Source: DAOOOU01 sp964435635 (GTDB lineage: Bacteria > Bacillota_I > Bacilli_A > RF39 > UBA660). Taken from it: a stretch of DNA of 16,344 nucleotides. The position numbers and the translations under genes are program-made. The notes under the pieces were generated by a model. It was given only the letters and a program-made list of their open reading frames with translations, was not told the origin of the DNA and did not search any database. Below are positions 6,310 to 13,456 of the stretch, in pieces (the first letter of the stretch is position 1; each line of letters begins with the position of its first letter). The DNA lies in the NCBI GenBank assembly GCA_964435635.1, contig CAYSZU010000020.1, positions 1 through 16,344 of the forward strand, written 5' to 3'.

Positions 6310-8106
6310 TCTTTTCTTATGCTTTTTATGATGATTAATCTTTTTTAAAAACCATAGCCCAATTATTATAATTCCAATTATTAACCAGTTACTACCAAGC
6401 CATTCTCTTAATGAGTTTAAATATAAGCTTGTACTAATTTTGTTAACGATTCCCTTTCTTTTGATAGCAAAATCTTGATAACGATTAACTAACTCTTGCG
6501 CTAATTTTTCGTTATTCTCATTTTGATTATAATTAATAAAATAACTACGCGTATCCTTTTTTAAATCAATCATCGTTTTTTTTAACGTTGCCGTCATCTT
6601 GCTATAATCACTATTACTTGGGGCCTCGGCCAAATCTATTAATTCATCAACAACCGCCGGAATCTGATATAAGCAAGGAGTAAGTGGACTACTAGCTAGT
6701 TCTTGCTGATGAGCTTTTTCAAAGGCTCCTGCTATTTCAAATAATTCTTTTTCGTTATTATATCCAGCTAAAAACTCTAAACCATAAGCTAGTCCGTCTT
6801 GATCAAAGCCCATTGGAACAGTAATTGAAGGATAGTTAATGACGCTGCCTAATGAACTACCAGGGCTTAATAATCCGCTGGTGACATTAATTTTTAAATT
6901 TTTATTCTTAGTTGTCGGATAAATAATTACATCTAAATTATTATCCTTCATTAGTTTAGCAACATAATTTTGATATATTGCTTTTTGTTCATCACGCGTT
7001 TTTGCCGGAGCGTAATAATAATTACAACCAGCCGCATATCCACTTAAATCATATATTCGCCCCATTGAACTAGCCAATTGATTAAAGCTTCTTATTGGAC
7101 CTTTTGTTGTTATTAAATAATTATTAAAATTATCACAAAAAGTAATCCCGGCGGTTGTTTTATTAGCAATATCTTGATAATAAGAAGTAGCTAAATTATC
7201 TAGGTATACTATCTTAGCTCCAGTCGAACTTAAATCTTCAATACTTTGTTTCATCATTGTAATAATTTCCTTATTTGTAGTCGCATTAACTGGTAATGCG
7301 GCCCCTGATTTACCAAGATAGTAATTATCTATTACCCCAATTGTTTTTTCCTTTAACGAAGTTTTTTTTGCTGCCATAACATAATCTGCTTTTTTCTTAT
7401 CGCTTGTTGCTTGATCATTTGCATCTACCCCAGCAATAATATTCATGATAATTGCATTATCTGTCACTGTTTTTGTTAGCGGGCCCACGGTATCCCTTTC
7501 AATATCATACGGAATTACTCCGTGGCGACTTACTAACCCAATTGTTGAACGAAGACCAACTAGGCTTGCCGCTGAAGCCGGTATTCTAATCGATGAATTA
7601 GTATCAGTTCCTAAAGCTGCTACCCCAAAACTTAAGGCAACAGCGACGGCACTTCCCCCACTTGATCCGTAGGGCGAATAAGCTAAATTAAAGGCGTTTT
7701 TTACCGTTCCAAAAGAACTAGTTGAATTATAAGCTGAAAACGCAAACTCACTCATGTTTGTCGAAGCTAAAATAATCGCTCCTGAATCAATTAAACTTTG
7801 CACTACAGTTGCATTGCTTATTGGATAATTATCTAATAAAGCCTTGGCCCCGGCAGTTGTTGCTAATTGGGTATAATTAATATTTGTTTTAATTAAAAGA
7901 GGTATTCCATGTAAAGGACCCCTTATTTGACCAGCTGATCTTTCTTTATCAAGTTTAATCGCTTGGTTAATTGCCTCCTCATTAATTTGATTAATCGCAT
8001 TAAAATCTTGATCATATGCCTTAATTCTTTCCAAGTATAATTTAACTAGTAATTCGCTAGTTAAATAGCCTTGATCAAAAGCGTGTTGAAAATCATCAAT
8101 TGTCAT
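6292..8106 (-). CDS. Amidase-signature hydrolase with C-terminal membrane anchor; 5' end interrupted by a frameshift
   Basis: The readable 604-residue part is a complete amidase-signature domain (about 1-470). It carries the Ser-cisSer-Lys triad: K73 in PLLIKTNINY, cis-Ser148 in YGSSGGSAVAVA, and the nucleophile Ser172 in TDTNSSIRIPAS, where NSS replaces the usual GGS. Amidases of this family hydrolyse carboxamides; the substrate cannot be told. After the domain come a helical stretch, a membrane segment (about 573-587) and a very basic tail (KKINHHKKHKKRFKKRK) with no LPxTG motif. The ATG at 8106 has no ribosome binding site. The frame stays open up to 8151 and adds NVFALKAPVDITK. One base out of frame, an ATG overlapping the smpB stop (8174-8176) encodes a signal-peptide-like start. 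The true gene therefore probably begins at 8176 with a +1 shift near 8146. Confidence 0.85.
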   Translation of the reverse strand: MTIDDFQHAFDQGYLTSELLVKLYLERIKAYDQDFNAINQINEEAINQAIKLDKERSAGQIRGPLHGIPLLIKTNINYTQLATTAGAKALLDNYPISNATVVQSLIDSGAIILASTNMSEFAFSAYNSTSSFGTVKNAFNLAYSPYGSSGGSAVAVALSFGVAALGTDTNSSIRIPASAASLVGLRSTIGLVSRHGVIPYDIERDTVGPLTKTVTDNAIIMNIIAGVDANDQATSDKKKADYVMAAKKTSLKEKTIGVIDNYYLGKSGAALPVNATTNKEIITMMKQSIEDLSSTGAKIVYLDNLATSYYQDIANKTTAGITFCDNFNNYLITTKGPIRSFNQLASSMGRIYDLSGYAAGCNYYYAPAKTRDEQKAIYQNYVAKLMKDNNLDVIIYPTTKNKNLKINVTSGLLSPGSSLGSVINYPSITVPMGFDQDGLAYGLEFLAGYNNEKELFEIAGAFEKAHQQELASSPLTPCLYQIPAVVDELIDLAEAPSNSDYSKMTATLKKTMIDLKKDTRSYFINYNQNENNEKLAQELVNRYQDFAIKRKGIVNKISTSLYLNSLREWLGSNWLIIGIIIIGLWFLKKINHHKKHKKRFKKRK

Positions 8107-8143
8107 TTTTGTTATATCAACTGGGGCTTTTAAAGCAAAAACA

Positions 8144-8176
8144 TTAAAGGACTATTAAAATAACTATTTTTTTCAT
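8144..8176 (-). other. Signal-peptide-like start of the amidase, ending at CTT TAA
   Basis: An ATG at 8174-8176 overlaps the smpB stop in the typical ATGA arrangement and reads MKKIVILIVL before TAA (8144-8146). Skipping the single T at 8146 joins CTT directly to AAT in the amidase frame and yields MKKIVILIVL-NVFALKAPVDITK. That has a basic n-region and a hydrophobic core followed by Ala-containing sites, a credible export signal. The P-site codon and following stop (CTT then TAA) resemble the prfB +1 shift site (CTT then TGA). The Shine-Dalgarno-like element that stimulates prfB is absent. Confidence 0.6.
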
Positions 8177-8601
8177 TCGCTACGACGTGCTTCGCGTTCT
8201 AAATCACGCGCTTTAATTACTTCTCTTTTATCATAAGTCTTCTTACCACGACCAACCCCTAATAAGATTTTAGCTTTATTTCTTTTAAAATATAACTTAA
8301 GTGGTACTAAAGTATAGCCATCACGACCAATGAGTTCAGCTAAGTTTTTAATTTCTTTTTTATGAAGTAGTAATTTTTTTGTTCTTCTTTCATCATGATT
8401 AAATTGATTACCTTCTTCATATTTTGCAATATACATATTTAATAAGAAAACTTCGCCGTTTTTAACAACAGCAAAACTATCTTTTAAATCACCCGAACCA
8501 TTCCGTAATGATTTTATTTCTGTTCCTTTTAACTCTATTCCTACTTCAAGCTCTTCTTCAAACGAATAATCATAGTAGGCTTTTCTATTCTTTATTTCCA
8601 T
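8173..8601 (-). CDS. smpB: SsrA-binding protein SmpB
   Basis: The 142-residue protein binds tmRNA and brings it to stalled ribosomes for trans-translation. Typical features are NRKAYYDYSFEEELEVGIELKGTEIKSLRNG (in the first 35 residues), the NMYIAKYEEGN strand, the basic loop HDERRTKKLLLHKKEI, LVPLKLYFKRNKAKILLGVGRGKKTYDKRE and the basic C-terminal tail that enters the ribosomal A site. The ATG (8601) follows GAGGTCAGAAG, which lies inside rnr, and the first 17 bases overlap the end of rnr. This is the Bacillus gene order. The tmRNA gene ssrA, often the next gene, is not in this window. Confidence 0.97.
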   Translation of the reverse strand: MEIKNRKAYYDYSFEEELEVGIELKGTEIKSLRNGSGDLKDSFAVVKNGEVFLLNMYIAKYEEGNQFNHDERRTKKLLLHKKEIKNLAELIGRDGYTLVPLKLYFKRNKAKILLGVGRGKKTYDKREVIKARDLEREARRSE

Positions 8602-10696
8602 CTTCTGACCTCGTTACTACCTCAAAATCAATTGTTCCAGCGGCTTTACTAGCCCCAACAACTTTAACAATTAATTTATCTCCTAAGGTATATTTCTTCT
8701 TAGAAGCTTTACCAATTAAAGCCATACTTTCCGGCAAATAAGTATAGTAATCTCCTTTCAAAGAATTAACATGAACTAATCCTTCAATTAAATTTTCTAG
8801 TTCAACAAAGAACCCAAAACCAATTACCCCAACAATCATTCCTGGAAATTCCTCGCCAATATGACCTTCCATATATTCGGCACTCTTCATGTCCAAAACA
8901 TCTCTTTCCGCTGTAACTGCCGCTACTTCTCTTTCACTAGAGTGTTCCGCTACTTCGATTAATGATTTATCCAACATGTTAATTGTTGCCATTGACATAT
9001 CATTTTCAAATAAATAAGTTCTTAATAAGCGGTGCACTGTTAAATCAGGAAATCTTCTTATCGGGCTCGTAAAATGGGTATATGTTTTACTAGCTAAACC
9101 AAAGTGGCCACGGTTTTCTTTACTATATTCAGCCTTGCGCATACTTCTTAGTAAAAGACTAGAGAGAATTGAAAACTCCGGTTTTTCTTCTAGTTGCCCA
9201 AGAATATCTTGCATCCCTTTAGGAGTTGTATTTTTAGTTCTTTCAACCTTATAACCAAGTAACTTAACTAAGTTTAGAAATTCTTCAATTTTTTCCGGAC
9301 GGGGATCTTCATGAATTCGATAAATAAATGGTAAACCCATATTAAAAATATGCATCGCTACAGTTTCGTTTGCGGCGATCATAAAATCTTCTATTAGCAT
9401 TTCCCCCAGAGAACGCTCTCTTTTAATAACGTCAATTGCTTTACCGTTAGCATCTTGAACGATTTTTGCTTCGTCTAAATCAAAATCAATATAGCCCCTT
9501 CTTATTTTATCTTTTCGTAAGATCTTAGCTAATTCACTCATCTTTTTTAGGGATTCAACAAATGATTCATATCCTTCCGGAACATTACCTTTTGTTAGTA
9601 TTTCATTAACGTTTTTATAAGTCATTTTTTTCATTGATTTTATATAACTAGGAAATATCTCATAATTAGTTACCCGCGCATTTAAATCAAAGTCCATAAC
9701 ACATGATAAAGTTAATCTGATTACATCCTCATTTAACGAACAAATACCATTTGATAACTTATGAGGGAGCATCGGAATAACTGTATCGGCTAAATATGAA
9801 CTAGTTCCTCTTTGGTAAGCGTCATTTCCTAAAGCGGTATTTTCTTTAACATAGTAACTAACATCAGCAATATGAACCCCTAGGCGATAGCCGTTTTCAA
9901 GTTCTTCAATACTAATAGCATCATCAATATCCTTAGTATCATCGCCATCTATTGTATATATTACTTCGTTAGTTAAATCACGACGATTAACTAAATCCTT
10001 TTCTTGAACCTCAGAGGCAATCGTTTCTAATTCCGCTTCCACCTTCGGATCAAATTGATCATAAATCCCATATTTATAAGCAATACTTAGAATATCTACT
10101 TTTGGATCATTCTTATGGCCAAGAATTTTATCAATTACCGCAAAATACTTTTTATTAGTTACTTTTTTAGTAACCCTTACTAATACTTTATGACCTTCGA
10201 CACAATCTTCAGCGCCTTCTTTTTCTATTTCAATAATTAAATCTTTTGCCGCGTCATCTAATTTTAAGAAAATATGCTCGTTATCAAAAATTATTTCGCC
10301 GACTAACTTCTTTAAATCTCTTTTAACAATTTTAATTACTTTTCCTTCGCGTTTAACTTTTCCGGGAACAACTTCACACATAACAATATCTTCATCAATT
10401 GCTCCACCTAGATTACTACTATCAATATATATATCCTCTTCTTTTTCAAGCAGGACAAACCCAAAGCCTTTTTTATTGACCGCAAGTTTTCCTATTTTTA
10501 AGTTTGGACAATTATTCAATAAAATATATTTCCCTTTTTTTGTATAAAAAACCTTATACTCATTTACTAATTCGTCCAAAGCAACAACTAATTCGCGGTA
10601 TTCTTCTGGAGTCTTTAAACCCATTATGTCGTTAATCTCAATTGCTTCTTTTGCTTCGTGAATATTTGTTAAGACTTTTAAAATTGTTTCTTTCAT
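8585..10696 (-). CDS. rnr: Ribonuclease R (RNB-family 3'-5' exoribonuclease)
   Basis: The enzyme degrades structured RNA from the 3' end and, with SmpB and tmRNA, removes the messages of stalled ribosomes. Counted from the ATG at 10696 (703 residues), it has an N-terminal helix-turn-helix-like segment, two cold-shock domains (about 60-195), the RNB catalytic domain and a C-terminal S1 domain (about 614-694). The four metal-binding aspartates sit in TIDGDDTKDIDDA as D250, D256, D258 and D259. RRGYIDFD and the YAHFTSPIRRFPDL-like YTHFTSPIRRFPDL are also present. I prefer 10696 because AGGTGGAATG precedes it. An ATG at 10720, overlapping the prepilin stop (ATGA) but lacking such a site, would add eight residues (711 in all). 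The smpB gene overlaps its 3' end by 17 bases. Confidence 0.96.
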   Translation of the reverse strand: MKETILKVLTNIHEAKEAIEINDIMGLKTPEEYRELVVALDELVNEYKVFYTKKGKYILLNNCPNLKIGKLAVNKKGFGFVLLEKEEDIYIDSSNLGGAIDEDIVMCEVVPGKVKREGKVIKIVKRDLKKLVGEIIFDNEHIFLKLDDAAKDLIIEIEKEGAEDCVEGHKVLVRVTKKVTNKKYFAVIDKILGHKNDPKVDILSIAYKYGIYDQFDPKVEAELETIASEVQEKDLVNRRDLTNEVIYTIDGDDTKDIDDAISIEELENGYRLGVHIADVSYYVKENTALGNDAYQRGTSSYLADTVIPMLPHKLSNGICSLNEDVIRLTLSCVMDFDLNARVTNYEIFPSYIKSMKKMTYKNVNEILTKGNVPEGYESFVESLKKMSELAKILRKDKIRRGYIDFDLDEAKIVQDANGKAIDVIKRERSLGEMLIEDFMIAANETVAMHIFNMGLPFIYRIHEDPRPEKIEEFLNLVKLLGYKVERTKNTTPKGMQDILGQLEEKPEFSILSSLLLRSMRKAEYSKENRGHFGLASKTYTHFTSPIRRFPDLTVHRLLRTYLFENDMSMATINMLDKSLIEVAEHSSEREVAAVTAERDVLDMKSAEYMEGHIGEEFPGMIVGVIGFGFFVELENLIEGLVHVNSLKGDYYTYLPESMALIGKASKKKYTLGDKLIVKVVGASKAAGTIDFEVVTRSEDGNKE

Positions 10697-10716
10697 CATT
10701 CCACCTATTTCTATTC

Positions 10717-11166
10717 TCATTCTGTTTTAAATTTTTCCTCATCAACAACCCGGCAGTTCTTCTCCCCTGAATCATTCCAAGTAATTTTTATTCGTTCGTT
10801 GGCATAATCATTCAATTCATTATTCGGTTCAGCCATCGGATTTACTAAATCATAATCAATTAAACCTATTTCTATTATATCTTTGATCCGAATAGTACAC
10901 CCAGCCGCACCGTTTTCAATACATGTGCTTTTACTAGTAATATTATCTAAAGTTCCTATTGAGCCGAAAACACCTTGGCGACGAGCCTCGCTTAATTCAA
11001 TAAAAGCACAAGCTGATGATTCTATTTTTTCAATATAAGCCTCAAAGTTTTTTACTTTCCGGCCAGCTAAAGATGATGATAAACTATTAGCAATTACAAT
11101 TGCTGCCAAAGCTAAAATAGCTAAGACCGCAATTATCTCAATAAGTGTAAAACCTTTTTTTATCAT
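10717..11166 (-). CDS. Type IV prepilin-like (pseudopilin) protein
   Basis: The 149-residue protein begins with a textbook prepilin peptidase site: MIKKG, then FTLIE, then a hydrophobic helix to about residue 27. Cleavage after Gly5 leaves Phe as the methylatable first residue and Glu at mature position 5. The rest has a helix with ARR, four cysteines (53, 82, 90, 138) that could form disulfides, and CTIRIKDIIEIGLIDYDLVNP, a segment common in pseudopilins. No pilus assembly ATPase, platform protein or prepilin peptidase is nearby, so its machinery must lie elsewhere in the genome. It overlaps or abuts rnr. A GGTGAT site lies four bases before the ATG. A TATAAT at 11182-11187 is too close to serve it well. 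Confidence 0.88.
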   Translation of the reverse strand: MIKKGFTLIEIIAVLAILALAAIVIANSLSSSLAGRKVKNFEAYIEKIESSACAFIELSEARRQGVFGSIGTLDNITSKSTCIENGAAGCTIRIKDIIEIGLIDYDLVNPMAEPNNELNDYANERIKITWNDSGEKNCRVVDEEKFKTE

Positions 11167-11202
11167 ACTATCACCATTTCTATTATATAACTTTTTTATA
11201 AT

Positions 11203-11222
11203 AAAAAAAAGACCGAAGGTCT
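11203..11222 (-). terminator. Intrinsic terminator of secG
   Basis: AGACC (11210-11214) pairs with GGTCT (11218-11222) around a three-base loop. On the minus strand the hairpin is followed by eight T (the A run 11203-11210). Two bases of the secG stop codon lie in the stem. This separates secG from the prepilin-rnr run. Confidence 0.8.
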
Positions 11223-11439
11223 ATTTTAAAAATAATATGAATGATATTACAAAGAATAGGACTCCTAAAGACAGAGTTACGCGACTAATCAAGAGTTCAA
11301 CGCCTCTTTCTTTTTGGTTTTGGAATAAAGCTTCATTACCACCAGTAATAATTTGACCTGCATCACTTGCTTTATTACTTTGTAATAAAACAATCGTAAT
11401 TAATAATACAGAGACAATTAATAAGATTGTTTCTAACAT
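11221..11439 (-). CDS. secG: Preprotein translocase subunit SecG
   Basis: The 72-residue protein has two membrane segments (about 2-20 and 50-71) joined by a short loop, the size and topology of SecG. The family loop is visible as LLQSNKASDAGQIITGGNEALF (in the first half), close to the usual LLQxGKxxGLSGAIxGG pattern. SecG assists SecYE and SecA in protein export. I chose the ATG at 11439, preceded by AAGGAAGTGG at nine bases. The frame stays open to a TTG at 11481, but that extension (VIMLNYERKGSG) is not SecG-like. It follows eno and ends in a strong terminator. Confidence 0.93.
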   Translation of the reverse strand: MLETILLIVSVLLITIVLLQSNKASDAGQIITGGNEALFQNQKERGVELLISRVTLSLGVLFFVISFILFLK

Positions 11440-11462
11440 TACGCCACTTCCTTTTCTTTCAT

Positions 11463-11491
11463 AATTTAACATAATCACCAACTAATTGCAA
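11463..11491 (-). promoter_or_regulatory. Possible promoter of secG
   Basis: On the minus strand TTGCAA (11486-11491) is followed after 17 bases by TAAATT (11463-11468), with TGT directly before the -10. Both boxes match four of six. No terminator separates eno from secG, so co-transcription with eno is the alternative. Confidence 0.35.
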
Positions 11492-11495
11492 GATT

Positions 11496-12725
11496 TTATT
11501 TTGTTAATTCTTCCTCGATTCGAAGTAAACGATTATATTTACAAATCCGCTCTCCTCTTGATAAAGAACCAGTCTTAATATAAGGAATATTTAATCCTAC
11601 TGCTAAATCAGCAATAAAAGTATCTTCTGTTTCACCACTGCGATGAGAAATAACTGTTTTATAGCCACTATTCTTAGCTAATTTAATTGTTTCAACCATT
11701 TCACTAATAGTTCCTATCTGATTAGCCTTAAGCAAAATAGCATTACCAGCCATCGTCGCAACTGCCTGACGCAAATATTTTACATTAGTAACGAAAAAAT
11801 CATCACCAATTAAAAGTATTTTGTTTTTAAAAATAGTTGTTAAGACAGCTAGACTTTCAAAGTCATCTTCATAAAATGGATCTTCAATTGAAATGATTGG
11901 GTATTTCTGAATTAATTTCGCATAATATCTTATTAATTCATTTGCGATAACGGCTTGCCCATCAATTTGATATTTTTCGGTTTGTGAATCATAAAACTCA
12001 GAGGCCGCTACATCAAGAGCAATAAAAACATTTTTTCCTGGTAAGTATCCTGCTTTTACTATCGCCTGTTCAATTAACACCAAGGCTTCTTCATTAGATT
12101 CTAGATTAGGAGCGAAACCACCTTCATCACCAACATTAGTTGAAAAACCTTTTTCTTTTAGGATTTGCTTTAAAGCATGAAATATTTCTGCTCCAGCTCT
12201 TAACCGCTCTTTAAAACTTTTAACTACTGGAACAATCATAAATTCCTGAATCTCTAAATGATTGTCAGCATGCTTACCACCATTAATTACGTTCATCATT
12301 GGGATTGGTAAACTAACCGCTCCCGCGGAAATATATTCATATAATTCTTGTTTGTTAGCTGCTGCCCCTGCTTTTAAACAAGCTAATGAAACTGCTAAAC
12401 AAGCGTTTGCACCTAATTTACTTTTATTCTCGGTCCCATCTAAAGCAATTAAAATGTTATCAATATTTTTTTGATTAAGTTCCTGGCCAACAATCTGGTC
12501 CCTAATTATATTATTAATATTGGCTACTGCCTTTAGGACTCCTTGACCAAAATAACGCTGGCTATCATTATCTCGTAATTCAACTGCTTCGCGTTTGCCA
12601 GTTGAGGCACCACTTGGTACGGAAGCAACAACTTTTGTCCCATCAGTAAGAATAACCTCGGCCTCAACCGTTGGATTTCCCCTTGAATCTAAAATTTCAC
12701 GACCCCTTAATTCTTTTATAACCAT
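11496..12725 (-). CDS. eno: Enolase (phosphopyruvate hydratase)
   Basis: The enzyme converts 2-phosphoglycerate to phosphoenolpyruvate in glycolysis. The product from the ATG at 12725 has 409 residues. All expected residues are seen, with E. coli numbers in brackets: S41 in PSGAST (41), H152 (158), E161 (167), E201 (208), metal ligands D238 (245), E281 (289) and D308 (316), K333 (341), H361-R362 in SHRSGETED (369-370) and K384 (392). It differs from usual bacterial enolases at GGKHADNHLEIQEF, SIEDPFYEDDF (bacterial forms mostly have IEDGLDE) and LLKANQIGT. It also ends soon after YNRLLRIEEEL, about 15 residues short. The start is set by a perfect AGGAGG six bases upstream; an extension to 12758 is open but starts without a site. 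The gene follows a terminator and leads into secG. Confidence 0.96.
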   Translation of the reverse strand: MVIKELRGREILDSRGNPTVEAEVILTDGTKVVASVPSGASTGKREAVELRDNDSQRYFGQGVLKAVANINNIIRDQIVGQELNQKNIDNILIALDGTENKSKLGANACLAVSLACLKAGAAANKQELYEYISAGAVSLPIPMMNVINGGKHADNHLEIQEFMIVPVVKSFKERLRAGAEIFHALKQILKEKGFSTNVGDEGGFAPNLESNEEALVLIEQAIVKAGYLPGKNVFIALDVAASEFYDSQTEKYQIDGQAVIANELIRYYAKLIQKYPIISIEDPFYEDDFESLAVLTTIFKNKILLIGDDFFVTNVKYLRQAVATMAGNAILLKANQIGTISEMVETIKLAKNSGYKTVISHRSGETEDTFIADLAVGLNIPYIKTGSLSRGERICKYNRLLRIEEELTK

Positions 12726-12761
12726 TTTGTCCTCCTTGAATTTAGCATCATTTGCCATTTA

Positions 12762-12786
12762 AATTAAAAAGAGACTTCTGTCTCTT
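12762..12786 (-). terminator. Intrinsic terminator of the DUF308-like gene
   Basis: AAGAGAC (12769-12775) and GTCTCTT (12780-12786) form a perfect seven-base stem with a four-base loop. Five T and an AT-rich tail follow on the minus strand. The hairpin begins one base after the stop codon of the membrane protein gene. It leaves only about 40 bases before eno, in which I find no convincing promoter. Confidence 0.8.
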
Positions 12787-12787
12787 A

Positions 12788-13348
12788 TTATTTGAATATC
12801 TTAGTCAGTTCCTTAGACCTTTTGATAAACAAGAGACATTGAAGGGCATCAACTAGCGCATACATTACAAGAAATAAAGCAACTCCCCTTGACAAGTTTA
12901 CTAAAATTATTTGGGGATAAAAAATAATTGCCGCCCCACCAATCAGTGGTAGAATTGCAATCGCTGCAATCAATGAAGCAATCTCTTCTTTTTTATTAAT
13001 CAGTTTATAAGCATAAAAAGCTTTTACTAAACCACTTAAGATTAACCATCCACCAAGCGATAAAACAACCACGTTACTTATCATTACTGGTTGGAAAATT
13101 AATCCTAAACTAATTAGTATGCCAACTACCCCGTAAATTAACTCAACTAAATATATACTTTTTTTACTATTATTAGCTAAATACTTAACAAAAGCGTACC
13201 CGCTAGTAATAATTATTAATAAGGCAAACGAAACTCTAATAACCGTTGTTGATATAGTTGGATATTGAAAAAGTGTAATACCAAATATGATATAAACCAA
13301 ATTAACAAAAAGGGCACCAAACATAACTAAATTAAAAGGTTTTTTCAT
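12788..13348 (-). CDS. HdeD/DUF308-like multi-pass membrane protein
   Basis: The 186-residue protein is almost all membrane. I count six hydrophobic segments in three pairs (roughly 7-27, 35-56, 66-84, 90-112, 122-142 and 151-173), with charged loops KYLANNSKKS and KLINKKEE. The paired repeats and the short GGWLILSG-type turn resemble the HdeD/DUF308 family, whose precise function is not known in Gram-positive bacteria. The assignment rests on topology more than on signature residues. It has a strong AGGTGAT site, a near-consensus promoter and a terminator, so it is a single-gene unit divergent from the FemX-like gene. Confidence 0.8.
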   Translation of the reverse strand: MKKPFNLVMFGALFVNLVYIIFGITLFQYPTISTTVIRVSFALLIIITSGYAFVKYLANNSKKSIYLVELIYGVVGILISLGLIFQPVMISNVVVLSLGGWLILSGLVKAFYAYKLINKKEEIASLIAAIAILPLIGGAAIIFYPQIILVNLSRGVALFLVMYALVDALQCLLFIKRSKELTKIFK

Positions 13349-13365
13349 ATTATCACCTATTATTC

Positions 13366-13394
13366 ATTTTAAACTATCTCCTGATAGATGTCAA
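13366..13394 (-). promoter_or_regulatory. Promoter of the DUF308-like gene with inverted repeat in the spacer
   Basis: On the minus strand a perfect TTGACA (13389-13394), 17 bases and TAAAAT (13366-13371) make the best overall promoter in the window. The spacer holds CTATC (13374-13378) and GATAG (13383-13387) as an inverted repeat. Its place between the boxes is where a repressor could bind, but chance is not excluded. Confidence 0.72.
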
Positions 13395-13399
13395 TTGTA

Positions 13400-13427
13400 T
13401 TGCATTTATTTCTGGGTGTGGTATAAT
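13400..13427 (+). promoter_or_regulatory. Extended -10 promoter of the FemX-like gene
   Basis: TATAAT (13422-13427) is preceded directly by TGG (13419-13421), an extended -10. TTGCAT (13400-13405) lies 16 bases upstream as a weak -35. It diverges from the minus-strand promoter at 13366-13394; the two -35 regions are six bases apart. Confidence 0.65.
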
Positions 13428-13456
13428 AATTTAATTTTTATAAAGGAGCACAAAGC

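Noticed and set aside
7445..7672. Plus-strand open frames opposite minus-strand genes (also near 4929, 8508, 12262 and 15758).
   Set aside because: They have no ribosome binding sites, their sequence composition is that of a reversed coding strand, and the opposite genes are well recognised.
8107..8172. Expected tmRNA (ssrA) gene after smpB.
   Set aside because: Only 66 bases separate the frames, and there is no tRNA-like end or tag-peptide frame. The gene is not in the window.
11182..11210. TATAAT before the prepilin gene with an all-T -35.
   Set aside because: The -35 is only the terminator T run of secG, and a start seven bases after the box would fall on the ribosome binding site.
12731..12755. 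TGCTAAATT before eno as an extended -10 promoter.
   Set aside because: The transcription start would fall in the AGGAGG ribosome site, and no -35 is present at the proper distance.
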